Positions 32,591-44,253 of a DNA stretch of 64,000 bases are shown piece after piece (positions within the stretch are counted from its first letter, which is position 1; each line of letters opens with the position of its first letter). The position numbers were made by a program, and so were the translations under genes. This stretch comes from Platynereis dumerilii (lineage: Eukaryota > Annelida > Polychaeta > Phyllodocida > Nereididae). The stretch is from positions 22,962,703-23,026,702 of the forward strand of contig JAPTHN010000008.1 in assembly GCA_026936325.1 (NCBI GenBank), written 5' to 3'. The notes under the pieces were generated by a model. It was given only the letters and a program-made list of their open reading frames with translations. It did not search any database and was not told the origin of the DNA.

Positions 32591-34249
32591 ATGATTGTAC
32601 AACCTGGGAATCTCAATATCTGCAGAAATACTGGAAATACCATCAAACTCACAAAACAACTGCCCACTCAAATGCAGTACACCACCATGCACTTGTTGTT
32701 AAACTTTAAACACCACCTCCTCGAGTCCTCGTGAAAAATTAAAAGTCCGTAATTCGGATCGCGGCTGAATTGAAACAATTTTCGGAATCCATCAAGTTAA
32801 AAGGCACATTGTTGCAACGCTAGTTATTAACATGTCATCCTTCAATTCGAAAAGAGAGTTGCATGATGGGATTGCATGACACAGGAAGTTGCTGCAACCA
32901 AAACAGGTTGATCATCAATCAAGATCGAGAACTTTTTACACCGATTAGATTCTCTGCTGTAAAAGGTATTTGTTGTTAACCAACATTCTACTACTTTTTC
33001 AATTGGACAGTAGAATAAATTCAGTCCTATGCATCCTTCAAGGTAACACAAGGATCTTTGGCTTTGAATGAGTTGCATGTATATATTCTAAAAATTTAAA
33101 TCTCATCCAAAAACCCTAATTGGTTTTTGAGCTTGTCCTCCATATCATTCTAATTAGGGTTTGTGGAATACTATACAGCAGCATTGTCATGAATGGTGAA
33201 GGTTCTTGGGAAACACCAATTTCATCAAACTTCTATGCAAAAAACCAATTGGTATTCCAAAAAACCGATTTTGTCCTAAATTGTTTTGAGTGTATAATTA
33301 CGAAGTTTGGCGCTGTATACTCACAAAGTGACTTAATTAAGGATTTTTTTGTTTAACTTCTCATATATAGAGCAATCAACAAACTGTGCCATTTAGCCAG
33401 TAAGCTGTCTTATTGTAAAAAGAATACACATAAAAAATTGTAATCAATCAGTCCAGTTTTCTGGAGATTATGCAGTTTTAGTAAATTTTTAGTGCATCTT
33501 TTACTAGAATCTCCAAATCTTTTGATTGCTTTTAATATTTAATACTTTTAATTTCACATCAGGATGTCTTATATATGAATACTGCATACTGGCCATGTTA
33601 TATTGTAATTGAATTGGTGTCTAGTCAAAAATTAAAAATTTCATTATGATTAACTAGGTCGCTTCGCATGGAGCAAAATGTACACAGTGTTTGCTATGAC
33701 AGCTAAAAAATAATAATGGAATTATTAATAGTAATGCAGTATTAGCAGTAGTAGTAGTACTTACATACATTACATAGTACACATACATTGTAAAGTTTTT
33801 CATGGACCCGTAAACGCTTTATAAACTCCACCTAATTTTTTCCCACAAGAATGAGAGAAAAAACTCTTGAAACCCAAGCATCACTTCTTTCAGGCCATTA
33901 GCACTTTCTTGAATACCATCTGTAAATTAAAACAGGCTGCCATTTGCTTGAGGGTGCTAAACCAACAGTTTCAGGTAATAGCATGCAGGACTGAAGAAGG
34001 GTAGCTGTATGTACTATATGGCATACTATGTGGCATACCAGGACCTTCTGAAGTCATGTATGACTCTGTAAGTGAATATAAGGGACTTTTTGCCATTTTC
34101 TTGTGGTTTTGCAGTCCGGCACACACGATGCCATTCCATGTTTGGTTGCTGTTGCTTCAGCTGTGCTGGTATATTGCGGATCAGCCAGGTAGCTCATCCT
34201 CAATTTTTTTCTTGGAGGGAATTGCACATTCATTTTTGGTGACCACTGT
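32591..34249. other. no gene seen; one shared repeat at 33105-33300
   Basis: AT-rich. The frames at 32842-33078 (minus) and 34056-34253 (plus) have no recognised domain. Confidence 0.45.
33105..33300 (+). repeat. interspersed repeat, copy 1 of 2
   Basis: Shares AAAAACCCTAATTGGTTTT, a GTCATGAATGGTG-type middle, CCAAAAAACC and ACCGATTTTGTCCT with 47795-47995 on the same strand. A CTAATTAGGGTTT near 33150 is inverted to the left end, so it may be a small TIR element. Confidence 0.5.
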
Positions 34250-34375
34250 ATGACAATGAGATGAGAAGACTGGGGGTCTGGCAGTTACTTTATTCATTCA
34301 GAGATACCCAGAGTCACGTATTTACTCTTTTAGCAGTTGTTGCCAGCCCAGCAGTCTTAACCGTTAAGACAAAGG
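34250..34375 (-). mobile_element. SINE family C fragment
   Basis: GAGATGAGAAGACT, GTCTGGCA and TTCATTCAGAGATACCCAGAG match, inverted, the 3' body of the intact SINE C at 16345. The tRNA head and tail are absent. Confidence 0.55.
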
Positions 34376-34997
34376 AAAATATTTTTTAGTCGTAAAATGA
34401 CTTGATCACCCACTTGTAATTTATCAATAATCAGATAAAGAACCAAAAGTGTGAAGTAACATGAAATGACATACTCTAACACAGTCAACCCAACATGAGT
34501 GTGATACACACAAATAGTATATCACCCTCTCTGGTGTTTATCACACTACATATCAAACTCAAGAAGGGAAAGCAATGATAGCTTGGGAGAATGAGTAACA
34601 TATCTGTTTGCAAAATGCTTTGTGATGTCTTGGTAAATACAACAATTTCTCTTTGAAGAAGAGTTGAAAAAATAGGGTTAGGCAAAGGTAAAAACAATAG
34701 GGTACATGTTATGCATAACTAAAGGGTTGATATAGACATTTGTGCCATTCTCAACTTAGGGTAATGGACTAGGGTACAATCCTCGAATATTATGCTTAGG
34801 AAAGTTGTACTAACAACCATTTTACTCCGATCTTGTGTGCAAGAGATAACAGATTTTGGCATCAATGGGAAGATTGGAAAATTCAGTATTTTATACCTAC
34901 GAGTACTGAAGAGGACAGTATAGAGAGTCAAGCATCAATTTTGAAAACAAATACAAATATTTTATAGAATAGATGTGTGATATGACCCCCAGTAAAT

Positions 34998-35735
34998 CAT
35001 TTGATACATGTTTGCAATATTAAAGATGCATTCGATGAATGTTTGTACTTTAAAAATCCATTTTATGAATATTAGTACTTTAAAAGATCCATTTGATGAA
35101 TGTTTGTACTATAAAAGATTCATTTGATGAATGTTTGTACTTTAGAAGATTCATGGATTTGTTGAATGTTTGTGTTTCAAAACATTAATTTAGATGTATA
35201 TTTTTACTTTCACTTTCAAATGTTAATTTGGAGAATATGGTGAATGTGTGTGTACTTTAAAAGATTCATTTGATGAATGTTTGTACTTTTAAAGATTCAT
35301 TTGATGAATGTTTGTACTTTAAAAGATTCATTTGATTAATGTTTGTACTTTAAAAGATCATTTGATGAATGTTTGTACATTAAATGATTCATTTGAAGAA
35401 TTTTCGTACTTTAAAATATCAATTTGATGAATTTTCATACTTTTAAAGATTCATTTGATGAATGTTTGTACTTTTAAAGATTCATTTGCTGAATGTTTTA
35501 ACTGTAAAAGATTGATTAATTTGATGAATGTTTGTACTGAAAAAGATTCATCTGACAAATGTCTGTATTTAAAAGATCCATTTGATGAATGTTTGTACTG
35601 TAAAAGATCCATTTGATCAATTTTTGTACTGTAAAAGATTCATTTGACAAATTTCTGTATTTAAAAGATCCATTTGATGAATGTTTTACTTTAGAAGATT
35701 CATTTGATCAATGTTTGAACTTAAGAAGATGAATC
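34998..35735. repeat. minisatellite, ~31-bp unit, over 20 copies
   Basis: Unit TTTGATGAATGTTTGTACTT plus TAAAAGATTCA with frequent small indels. A short T-rich flank without a repeat follows to about 35940. Confidence 0.9.
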
Positions 35736-35739
35736 TTAA

Positions 35740-37129
35740 ATCTGCCTACCTATACCTCTCTACAATCCTTCCAACCCAACCAGCTGTCCTTTCTGACTGT
35801 CTTCTATCCTGTCTTTCTCTCTGTCAGTCTGTCTAATCGTAAAACACTTCCACTTGTTAGTTAGTTGTTACTCTTTCTTGTAAACCTTGAAATATCTGTC
35901 TTTCTTTCTGCCTTCTTCTTTCTCCTTTTCCTCTCTTAGTATTACTCAGGCACCAAGCACATGATCTGGATGCATTTCAAAGGAAGCCTGGGGCAAATTC
36001 AGCTGGTCCATGACTGAAATGTGTACAACCATTTTTTTCAATCTGTGTGTATTTCAATAGCACAGAATACATAAATAGCAGGAGAGATTACTGCTCCTTG
36101 CAGCACACCAGCCTTTAGTCCATCCCCACTCTCCAGGCAGCTTTTGACATGTGCCAGTGGAGTGCTCCTAGAAAGTGCCACTGGAGTGCCATAGATTGCA
36201 ATTGGAGTGCTGTGAGTATCACTGGAGTGTTCCACTGAGTGAAACTGAGTGAAACTCGAGTGCTAGAGTAAGGCTTTTTGCTAAGCATGCATGAAAGTAT
36301 TGCAAGAAGTCAATAGGTTGCCTCAAATGATGCTGAAGCTTTTGAAGGGTGTGCTATCCCTGCAGGATTCATAGCTACACATTGGCTTCAATTAGATTCA
36401 AAAAGCTAACTTTTTGAGTGAAGTCAGTTCCAGAGCCTTGTCAATTTTTATCCGATGCATTATGATTATGATTCTCCCTGCAGTGACCCAGAGAAGTGGC
36501 TGCAATAGATAATCCCTTCATTATAAATATGGAATGCTTCACCAATCTCCATAGAAATTGATAATTTTGGCAACTTCTGCGGCAGCACATGATGGTTCGA
36601 TTCAATTGTAACCATTTCCACTGACCACTATAGAGAAGAACATGTCACCATTGAAAGCTCATGTAACAGCATTAACCTGAGGTTGAGCTACAGCATGGTG
36701 AACTATTGAAATTCAGGGGGTTTATGGTGCTGTATGGGGTGCATCCAACTAAAACTTCAAAATTCTTGCTGAAATATTAGTTTAGGCTGTTCTAGAGTGA
36801 TTACAGAAGATTTATACTAGTTGAGGAGGGAAGATAACTGGACCTTCATAGTGGACCTCGCTAGCAACAAAATTCAGAAATGTCCTTTTTGCCATTTTTT
36901 CCACAAAAAAGTATTCCATGCATATGAGCAAGAGTGAACCATCACTAATTTTTTGCTCATATTTTGAGCTTGATACTGGACGAGCAAGCCCTAAAGTCAT
37001 GAAGCATATGTGACAACTGACCATTGACCAATCACTGTAGGCCTACTTGACCTGATGCTCCAAAATGAAATTGCAATTTCTCATCAATTGATAAAAGCTA
37101 AGATTACTTGTTATAACATTGGGTTTCCT
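35740..37129. other. no gene seen; small repeat at 36140-36260
   Basis: About five copies of CACTGGAGTGCC-like phrases lie at 36140-36260. The rest is unique and AT-rich. Confidence 0.5.
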
Positions 37130-37990
37130 ATACTATAAAAGGCAAATTGACCTGGTATGTCACTAAGCACATGTTAAAACTCTTATAATTTGGAATACAA
37201 TATTTTGCAACACTATATCTATAGACATTCAATAAAGACCTGAAAGATTTTGTGTACCACCAATGCATGAGGCCTAATGAAGGCTCTAATGAATTGGTAT
37301 GACACTAGTCTGTGATGGAAAGCTCAAATGACTAAAGGCTTTTTAACAAAAGCTCCAATGCATGACCTGGTATGACGTGAGGCTTTCATTAGAGACACTG
37401 AGGAGTAATGACCTGATATGAAACTAGTCCATGATAGAAAGCTGAATTGACTTGGTATGACAGATGGCTTTTGTTGAGAACTCAAATAACTTGGTGTGAC
37501 ACAAGGCTTATGACGGCTCTAATAACTTAGTACGACACTTCAGTCTATAAAGGAAATCTCATAAAACTTGTTAAAACACAAGGCTTACAATAAAAGGTCA
37601 AATTACCTGTTACGTTGCACTTGCATGGCTCTCGATAAAACTCTCATTATTGGGCATAACATTTGGCCTGATAAAAGCGCAAAATGATTTGGAATGACAA
37701 GTTTTCAACGAAGTCTCTAATAGCTGGCTATGACACTATTATTTTGATGACAGCTCTCATGACTTGGTATGACACAAAGCTTTTAATGACAGTTCTGATG
37801 ACTTGGTATGAAATGAAGCTTTTGAGAAAAGCTCAAATGGCTTGACATGACTCAAGGTTTTCAATGAAGGCTCTGGTGACTTAATTGTCATTGAATTTAG
37901 CTCAAACGACTAGGTATTTCCAAAGGCATTTGGTGATAGCTCTAACAACTTGGTACAAATTATGAATTAAGCTCATAATTTGAAGAACAG
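37130..37990. repeat. degenerate tandem repeat, ~40-bp unit
   Basis: Repeated phrases AAAGCTC-AATGACTTGGTATG and ACACAAGGCTTTTAATGA recur about every 38-47 bp (for example 37296, 37367, 37453, 37491, 37763 and 37803). Strong divergence indicates age. Confidence 0.7.
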
Positions 37991-38329
37991 TATCACACAT
38001 TACCAAAGCATGCCAGAGGCTGGGTTTAGCCAAACACATTGCAGGCTGCCTGAAGGAGTTTCAGTGCTCGACTCAAGTCAGATTTTTAGCTGGTTTGCAT
38101 CTGAGTGAATGTGTCACAGATGTTGAATACACATTTGCATGTTCCGCATACTATGGGATCCACATTGTACCCGGCACATTGTACAGTATACTGCCAATGT
38201 ATAGTCTCTCATACTGTACCATTGTACTTTAGTCTTACCTTCTGCATTGTACAATGGCCATCAGTACCAAGTAAATTTACTTATTTTAATTTTCGAGATT
38301 CTCGTTTTAATATAGTGCAAATTTGTACA

Positions 38330-39832
38330 AGAGGAGATGAGCAGAGGAGATCTTGAGCCGAGGATAGCAGAACACAGGAGATCCAAGGAGAGTGGAGCAC
38401 AGACAACATAGGAGAGCAGAGGAGAAGAGAGTGACAGAGAGCAGAGGAGAAGAGAGCAGAGGAAAAGAGAGCAGAGGAGAAGAGAGCAGAGGAAAAGAGA
38501 GCAGAGGAGAAGAGAGCAGAGGAGAAGAGAACAGAGGAGAAGAGAGTAGAGGAGAAGAGAGCAGAGGAGAAGAGAGCAGAGGAGAAGAGAGCAGAGGAGA
38601 AGAGAGTAGAGGAGAAGAGAGCAGAGAAGAGATCAGAGGAGAAAAGAGCAGAGGCGAAGAGAGCAGAGGAGAAGAGAACAGAGGAGAAGAGAACAGAGGA
38701 GAAGAGAGTAGAAAAGAGAGCAGAGGAGAAGAGAGCAGAGGAGAAGAGAACAGAGAAGAAGAGAGCAGAGGAGAAGAGAGCAGAAGAGAAGAGAGTAGAG
38801 CAGAAGAGAGCAGAGGAAAATAGAGCAGAGGAGAAGAGAGCAGAGGAGAAGAGAGCAGAGGAGAAGAGAGCAGAGGAGAAGAGAACAGAGGAGAAGAGAG
38901 TAGAGGAGAAGAGAGCAGAGGAGAAGAGAGTAGAGGAGAAGAGAGCAGAAGAGAAGAGAGCATAGGAGAAGAGAGCAGAGGAGAAGAGAGCAGAGGAGAA
39001 GAGAGCAGAAGAGAAGAGAGTAGAGAAGAGAGCAGAGGAGAAGAGAGCAGAGGAGAAGAGAGTAGAGGAGAAGAGAGCAGAGGAGAAGAGAGTAGAGGAG
39101 AAGAGAGCAGAGGAGAAGAGAGCAGAGGAGAAGAGAGTAGAGCTAGAGGAGAAGAGAGCAGAGGAGAAGAGAGCAGGGCTTTGGAGTCGGAGCCAGGAGT
39201 AGGAGTCGTGGAGTCGGAGATTTTAGGGTGGAGTCGGAGTCAGAGTCGAACTTTGATATTCAGGTGGAATCGGAGGCGAAAATTACATTGGTGACTCTTG
39301 ACTCCTAATAATATTTGATATAATTTACAAAAAAAACAGTTACAAAAAATGCAAAATGTTTCCCAAGTTTTACACAATATATCCTAAAGAAGTATTCATG
39401 TACAAAATCCTATGAAAACTTTGTAGAACAACTTTTTCTCCAGCATCAACCATGTAATATTTGTGTGCAATAATGCCGATAAGTGGAGTCTGGAGTCGGA
39501 GTCGGAGTTGTAATTCAGGAGATATAACAAGTCAGAGTCGGAGTCAGCATTGGTTTTCAGAATGCCAAAGGAATCGGGAGTCAGAGTCGGTTCACTTAAT
39601 TCCCGACTCCAAAGCCCTGGAAGAGAGCAGAGTTCTAATATCAGAGTGGAGGGGAGTAGAGGGGAGGAAAGTAGAGGGAAGCTTAGGAGAGCAGAGGAAA
39701 CACAATAAACAGGACAAAGCAGAGATGGGCAGAACAGAGGAGAGCAGATAAGAGGAGAGGAGAGCAGCAAAGGATGGTGCAGAAGAAGAGAGAAGGAGAG
39801 CGTGCAGAGGAGAGCAGAGGAGAGCAGAAAAG
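38330..39832. repeat. long homopurine array, 15-bp unit, split by a MITE
   Basis: Plus-strand purine-rich unit GAGGAGAAGAGAGCA repeats about 50 times from 38400 to 39173 and returns in degraded form at 39620-39832. The minus strand reads LLSSP over and over and the plus strand EESRG; both are artefacts of a 15-bp unit. Mirror-symmetric purine tracts of this kind can form triplex DNA. Confidence 0.9.
39174..39619. mobile_element. hAT-like MITE inside the homopurine array
   Basis: Ends CAGGGCTTTGGAGTCGG and its exact inverse. Perfect 8-bp duplications GAAGAGAG at 39166-39173 and 39620-39627, although that word is also common in the array. Subterminal GGAGTC/GACTCC repeats on both sides, AT-rich centre. 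No transposase. Confidence 0.85.
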
Positions 39833-40447
39833 TATTTAGATTGATTGAGGAGTCAGTTACATCCAGGCCATACATGGATATATTTATTATTAAAAAAAAA
39901 AAGTTTATTTAGGCTTTTTCCATGTTCCATTTCTTGCATATGCTAGTACAAAATGAAAATATCCTCTGAGTTAGGCCAACTTCAACTCAATTTTGATACT
40001 AGGAAGTTTTTTCGACCTCTGGATCTCCAGCTGCTTTTTAGCCTGAGGGGTATATTCTGCGAGAGGTCGTGTTTTGATTGGGCGAATGAGAAGTTATGCC
40101 TTTCTCATGTCCTGGGGGATTGAGGGGGAAATAGGGTGGGATATTCCCCTGTCAGAATGAAGCAGTGCTGGTCTCAGGGGGTTTTATTTATTATTCTGGG
40201 ACAATGTACCCCTGGAGAGGGCACTTGATCTCAACACATATGTTCCTCTGTTGTTAGGTCTCCCTCAGTAGAGTCCCCACTGACCAATGCAGACAGAATA
40301 GCCCTAAAGATTGGGGCAAAGGATTATCCAACATATCCCATTGAGGTTAAGTATTGAAGAATTTTTTGTGAGTTGCTCAGCTTGATTGGGTGCTCAGTGC
40401 AGTCTAAAATTCTCCAAACTGTAGTTTAACTAATCCTTTAGAGCTGT
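39833..40447. other. no gene seen
   Basis: Unique sequence with a poly-A run at about 39892 and no frame of note. Confidence 0.5.
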
Positions 40448-40738
40448 TTGCGGATAAGCGGTCCAAACAGTTTCAAAATTAACTTTTAACTTGGTCGTGT
40501 GATGTCACTGGCTTCAAAATGTTTTGCTTGTGTCAGTTATGGTTAATCAGTTGATTCAGTGCTTATCATATCTAGCAGCATAGGTGACAATAAACAAACT
40601 AATTAAATGACTTAAGTCACTTCATCAAATAAGAAGATTAGGAAACCAACAGAAAACTGTCGATGATGTGGCAAAGCCAGTTTGCAAATTGAAAATAAGA
40701 AAATTAATTTTTCTGGTGGACCGCCAATCCGCAAAGAT
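40448..40738. mobile_element. small TIR element, copy 1
   Basis: Ends TTTGCGGATAAGCGGTCC and, inward from the right, TTTGCGGATTGGCGGTCC (two mismatches). The interior (TGATGTCACTGGCTTC, GTGACAATAAACAAACTAAT, AACTGTCGATGATGTGGCAA) recurs at 53100-53345. Target duplication not clear. Confidence 0.65.
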
Positions 40739-42179
40739 CTATAATTCAACCCAGATCATTCAACCCACACCTAATCCTTCAATTCGAACCAATTATACTA
40801 TAATCACAAATAACAAGTGGAGAATGAAAACTTTAAGTTGGTATAAAATGTCTCTTTATCTGCATTGCAATCTAAATCTTTATAAATTATCCTTTGCATA
40901 AACTGTGTAGCTACCAAAATTCAAAATTTTCAGTCTAAATACACGCATAAGCAATGCACCTAGGGATGTGCTTGCAATTTTGCTCAATTCTCTGGTGTAC
41001 ACTGAAATAGTAAAGCTGTTTTAAGGACTTATCAGTGTCCATAATCCATTGTCCAGTCTTCAGATTACAATCTTGACTTTGTGTGAAGAAACTAAACCCA
41101 AAGGCACCATCGACCAAGGATCAATTTCAGTATTGATCCTGTAGGACATGCTGTGCCAAAGGATATGCAAAGATTAACCTTGCATGGTAGGTTGCAGAGC
41201 AGTCTCCTTATAATAATAATATGTATATTACTCCTTTTCATTCCAAACCATGGAGACTGGTGGAATTGCAAAGGTATATTAAATGAGAATGTCATACATA
41301 AAGTTTTTCACATAATATTATATGATTGTTGTAAAAACATATCATTTCATTTTGAGGTCACATCATAAACCTCAAAACCCCATGGGGTAGGCCTATAATT
41401 GATAAGGCTGTATTCAGCACTCACAATTTTGAAGAATCGAGTCAATTAAAATAGATTACATAATAGGCCCATTGTGCAAAATCTAGAGACCGGGTGTAAA
41501 AAAAAAATAGCATGCAATGCATGCACCGTGTCCTCGAGCAATTTAATAACCCTTATAACTCAATGGGATATGATCATTACATTAACACATCTCTATAAAT
41601 TGTTAAAAGTTGCATTCTATCTATAGATCTATCAATCTACCTATCAATCTATCTATCTGTCTATCTATGTGTCTATGTGTCTATCTGTCTATCTTTAGTA
41701 ATTGGCTGAAGTATAAATCTCAGGTTGTGGTGCACCCCACTTTGTCTCAGGGCGGAAGGGCCAAAGGGAAGAAGAAGAAGATGCTTCTCAGAATCGTCTG
41801 CTGAGCAAGGAGGAATTTGGGGGATTAAAGTTAACTATTTAGAGCAGTGAGACATAAGATTAAAGCCAGGGCATCTAGTGCAACAGTGTAAACACTGGGC
41901 ATCATAATGGCATCATAACTTTGGGTTGTTCTTGCATCTGTGAAATGCTTTTCGATCCACACTAACTTTGATATGACAATCCCATTGATAACGACAAAGG
42001 GCCCGAGGCCCTGCTCTCGGACACAAAAACTAAATGAATTGGAATGAATTCCAAGAATACGAGAATACGAGCAAAATGGCAGTAATATAATACCTGTATA
42101 GTACCACCATGAAAACAGAAAATAGGGCGGACCTATTTAAAAACACAAAACGTCAATATTGGTACATAATGTTAGTCGA
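40739..42179. other. no gene seen; ATCT array at 41612-41697
   Basis: A degenerate ATCT/CTGT array of about 85 bp lies at 41612-41697. Short frames at 40668-41368 have no signature. Confidence 0.5.
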
Positions 42180-42750
42180 TATGACGTAAACTTACAAATA
42201 TATTCGCTCTTTCCGGTGCGACGGTGGTGGTATTTTGAGGTTGGTTGTCGAGGGTGTTATCGTTTTGGTAACAGCTGTAAGATAACAGTTTTAGTGTTTG
42301 AGAAGACGTTTTAGAAAATATCCAGAGTCGAACGGACAATATTTCCGAAGTATGTCTCACATTTCCGCTGCGTTTGTACGACAAACAAAAGGCGGTGTGG
42401 CTCTGTTTGTGGTAAACAGACCTGACCAGGACTACCCCTCTGCAAAGCTACATATGTGTCTTCAGCAAGTGATTCTGAGATGGAACAGAAGAAATCAGCC
42501 ACTTCTGAAGTCTTTTCACCAACTTCTGAAGGTGTACTCTTGTTTAGATACCTTTGTAATATTACCAGATTTTTAAGCACTTCCTCAATTTTGCCTTGTG
42601 AAAATATTTTTACAACATCATTTTTTGATATAAGGTTCAGAACTTCAGAGAGAAAATAATGAGAAAACTTCTGCCACTTCTGAGGCGATTAAGATACTTT
42701 GCAACATTAGTGATAACCTGATACAAATTTTATATATATCTCAAACTTCC
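42180..42750 (+). other. CpG-raised candidate exon region, unassigned
   Basis: CpG dinucleotides are frequent from 42205 to 42400. An open frame 42298-42576 includes MSHISAAFVRQTKGGVALF (ATG at 42352) before a GTAAAC, and a second frame after CTTCAG at 42463 reads SDSEMEQKKSATSEVFSPTS and LLFRYLCNITRFLSTSS. About 130 bp on, another frame reads EKTSATSEAIKILCNISDN, a similar motif, suggesting a duplicated coding unit or pseudogene with Arm-like helices. No domain is firmly recognised and frames differ. Confidence 0.25.
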
Positions 42751-42808
42751 ATCACAGATCAACATCAGCATTTTATTCCTTTTAAAAGTTGGCTAATCCA
42801 TGCAAAAG

Positions 42809-43100
42809 TTTATTTATTTATTTATTTATCAAATATATTTACACTGGGTGCATGCACTGTTCAGTGACAACTGTTTTTCAAAGTGGCCCATTAACATTGT
42901 ACAATTGATAGAGTAATTATTTACAAAGAGTTAAAAACATCAATAAAATTTAAGCTGAGAACAATGTAATGACTAGAATATAAAAAGGTAAAAACAAGAA
43001 AGAAAGGGTAAAAACATTCATAAAGTTCAAATAAATAAAGAATAAATTGAACAGAATGCCAATTTTATATCGGGAAGTAGTTGCGTTCAGTGTATCTTTC
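42809..43100 (-). mobile_element. LINE 3'-end fragment with (AAAT)n tail
   Basis: On the minus strand: TGGGCCACTTTGAAAAACAG, TGTCACTGAACAGTGCATGC, AAATATATTTGATAAATAAA and then (AAAT)n, the usual layout of a non-LTR element terminus. Left limit at 42809; the right limit is a guess. Confidence 0.5.
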
Positions 43101-43249
43101 AATTGTTTGTGGGTACTCAATATTCATGTGACCGTGCCTTTATTTATTCATATACAAATACACCCCTTGCAATTCATACAAAGATGAATAATTTGATGTT
43201 TACTTGAATTTGATGTCAGATACTATGTATCATTCATAGCTGGACAAGC

Positions 43250-43450
43250 ATGATGTCATGCTCTCAGCTTGGGCTGCTTGGCATGATGTCATGCTCTCAG
43301 CTTGGTTGGCATGATGTCATGCTCTCAGCTTGGTTGCACGATGTCATGCTCTCAGCTTGGTTGGCTTAATGTCATGCTCTCAGCTTGGTTGGCATGATGT
43401 CATGGTCTCAATTTGGGCTGCTTGGCTTGATGTCATGCTCTCAGCTTCAT
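43250..43450. repeat. tandem repeat around GATGTCATGCTCTCAGCTTGG
   Basis: About seven copies of GATGTCATGCTCTCAGCTTG joined by GTTGGCAT or GGCTGCTTGGCAT linkers (unit 29-38 bp). A further single copy lies near 43500. Confidence 0.85.
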
Positions 43451-43924
43451 GCCACAGCTTGGGCAACTGACCAATCATTGACCTTTTAGACTTCATGATG
43501 TCATGCTCCAGATTGTCAAAAGTAGTTTAGTTTATTCTCCAACTCTGCACAAGGAATGTAAGGAATATGATGACATCATCATTGTTCGGAAGATGACGTC
43601 AGTCTGTAGCTGTTTGTAGTACTCCATCTCCGTGCATCTAGAAAACAAAGCTGATTCTCGAAAACGTATTGGGCCTACTTCTACATGTTGCAGTTTAGAG
43701 GTGCTATATGATTTATTGAAACATCACCACCACAATTCACCCCTGCAAGCATGTTATCATTTTGTCTATCAAACGATAAGTGCTATCATCAGGTGTATAA
43801 GCACCTTGCAAGTTGTAGCAATGTTTACATCTGATATGTTCAGACAAGAGTGAAATGCTGACACTTGTCTGACAGCATGGGCCTAGCATGTTTTGGTGGA
43901 GTGGCATGTTGATACTTTAATCTA
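43451..43924. other. no gene seen
   Basis: Unique sequence between two tandem blocks; frame 43632-43853 unrecognised. Confidence 0.45.
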
Positions 43925-44253
43925 GACAGTATGTATCTGAATTCAGTGCATGGATGCTGGATACAAAATGTGCATATGTACAATGCATGTGGATACATGT
44001 GTATACAGTATTTTGATGCAGTATACATGTGGATTCAGAATGTGGTTACAATGTGGATACAATCTGGATACAGTATGTGGAATCTGGATAGTTCTTGGAT
44101 ACATTTTTTTCTAATCTGGATACAGTACAATTATGTGGAGTGTGCTGATACCAACATGACACAGTTTGGTGATACATTATATTGTTGATGCAGTATGGAC
44201 TGTATTTGATTGAAAATTGATACAGTATCTATAGAATTCTAGATTCAATATCT

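Noticed and set aside
35000-35735. CRISPR-like array
   Set aside because: The ~31-bp units are contiguous without unique spacers; a eukaryotic minisatellite.
38307-38963. 218-codon minus frame of LLSSP repeats and its 143-codon plus counterpart EESRG
   Set aside because: Both are readings of a 15-bp homopurine array.
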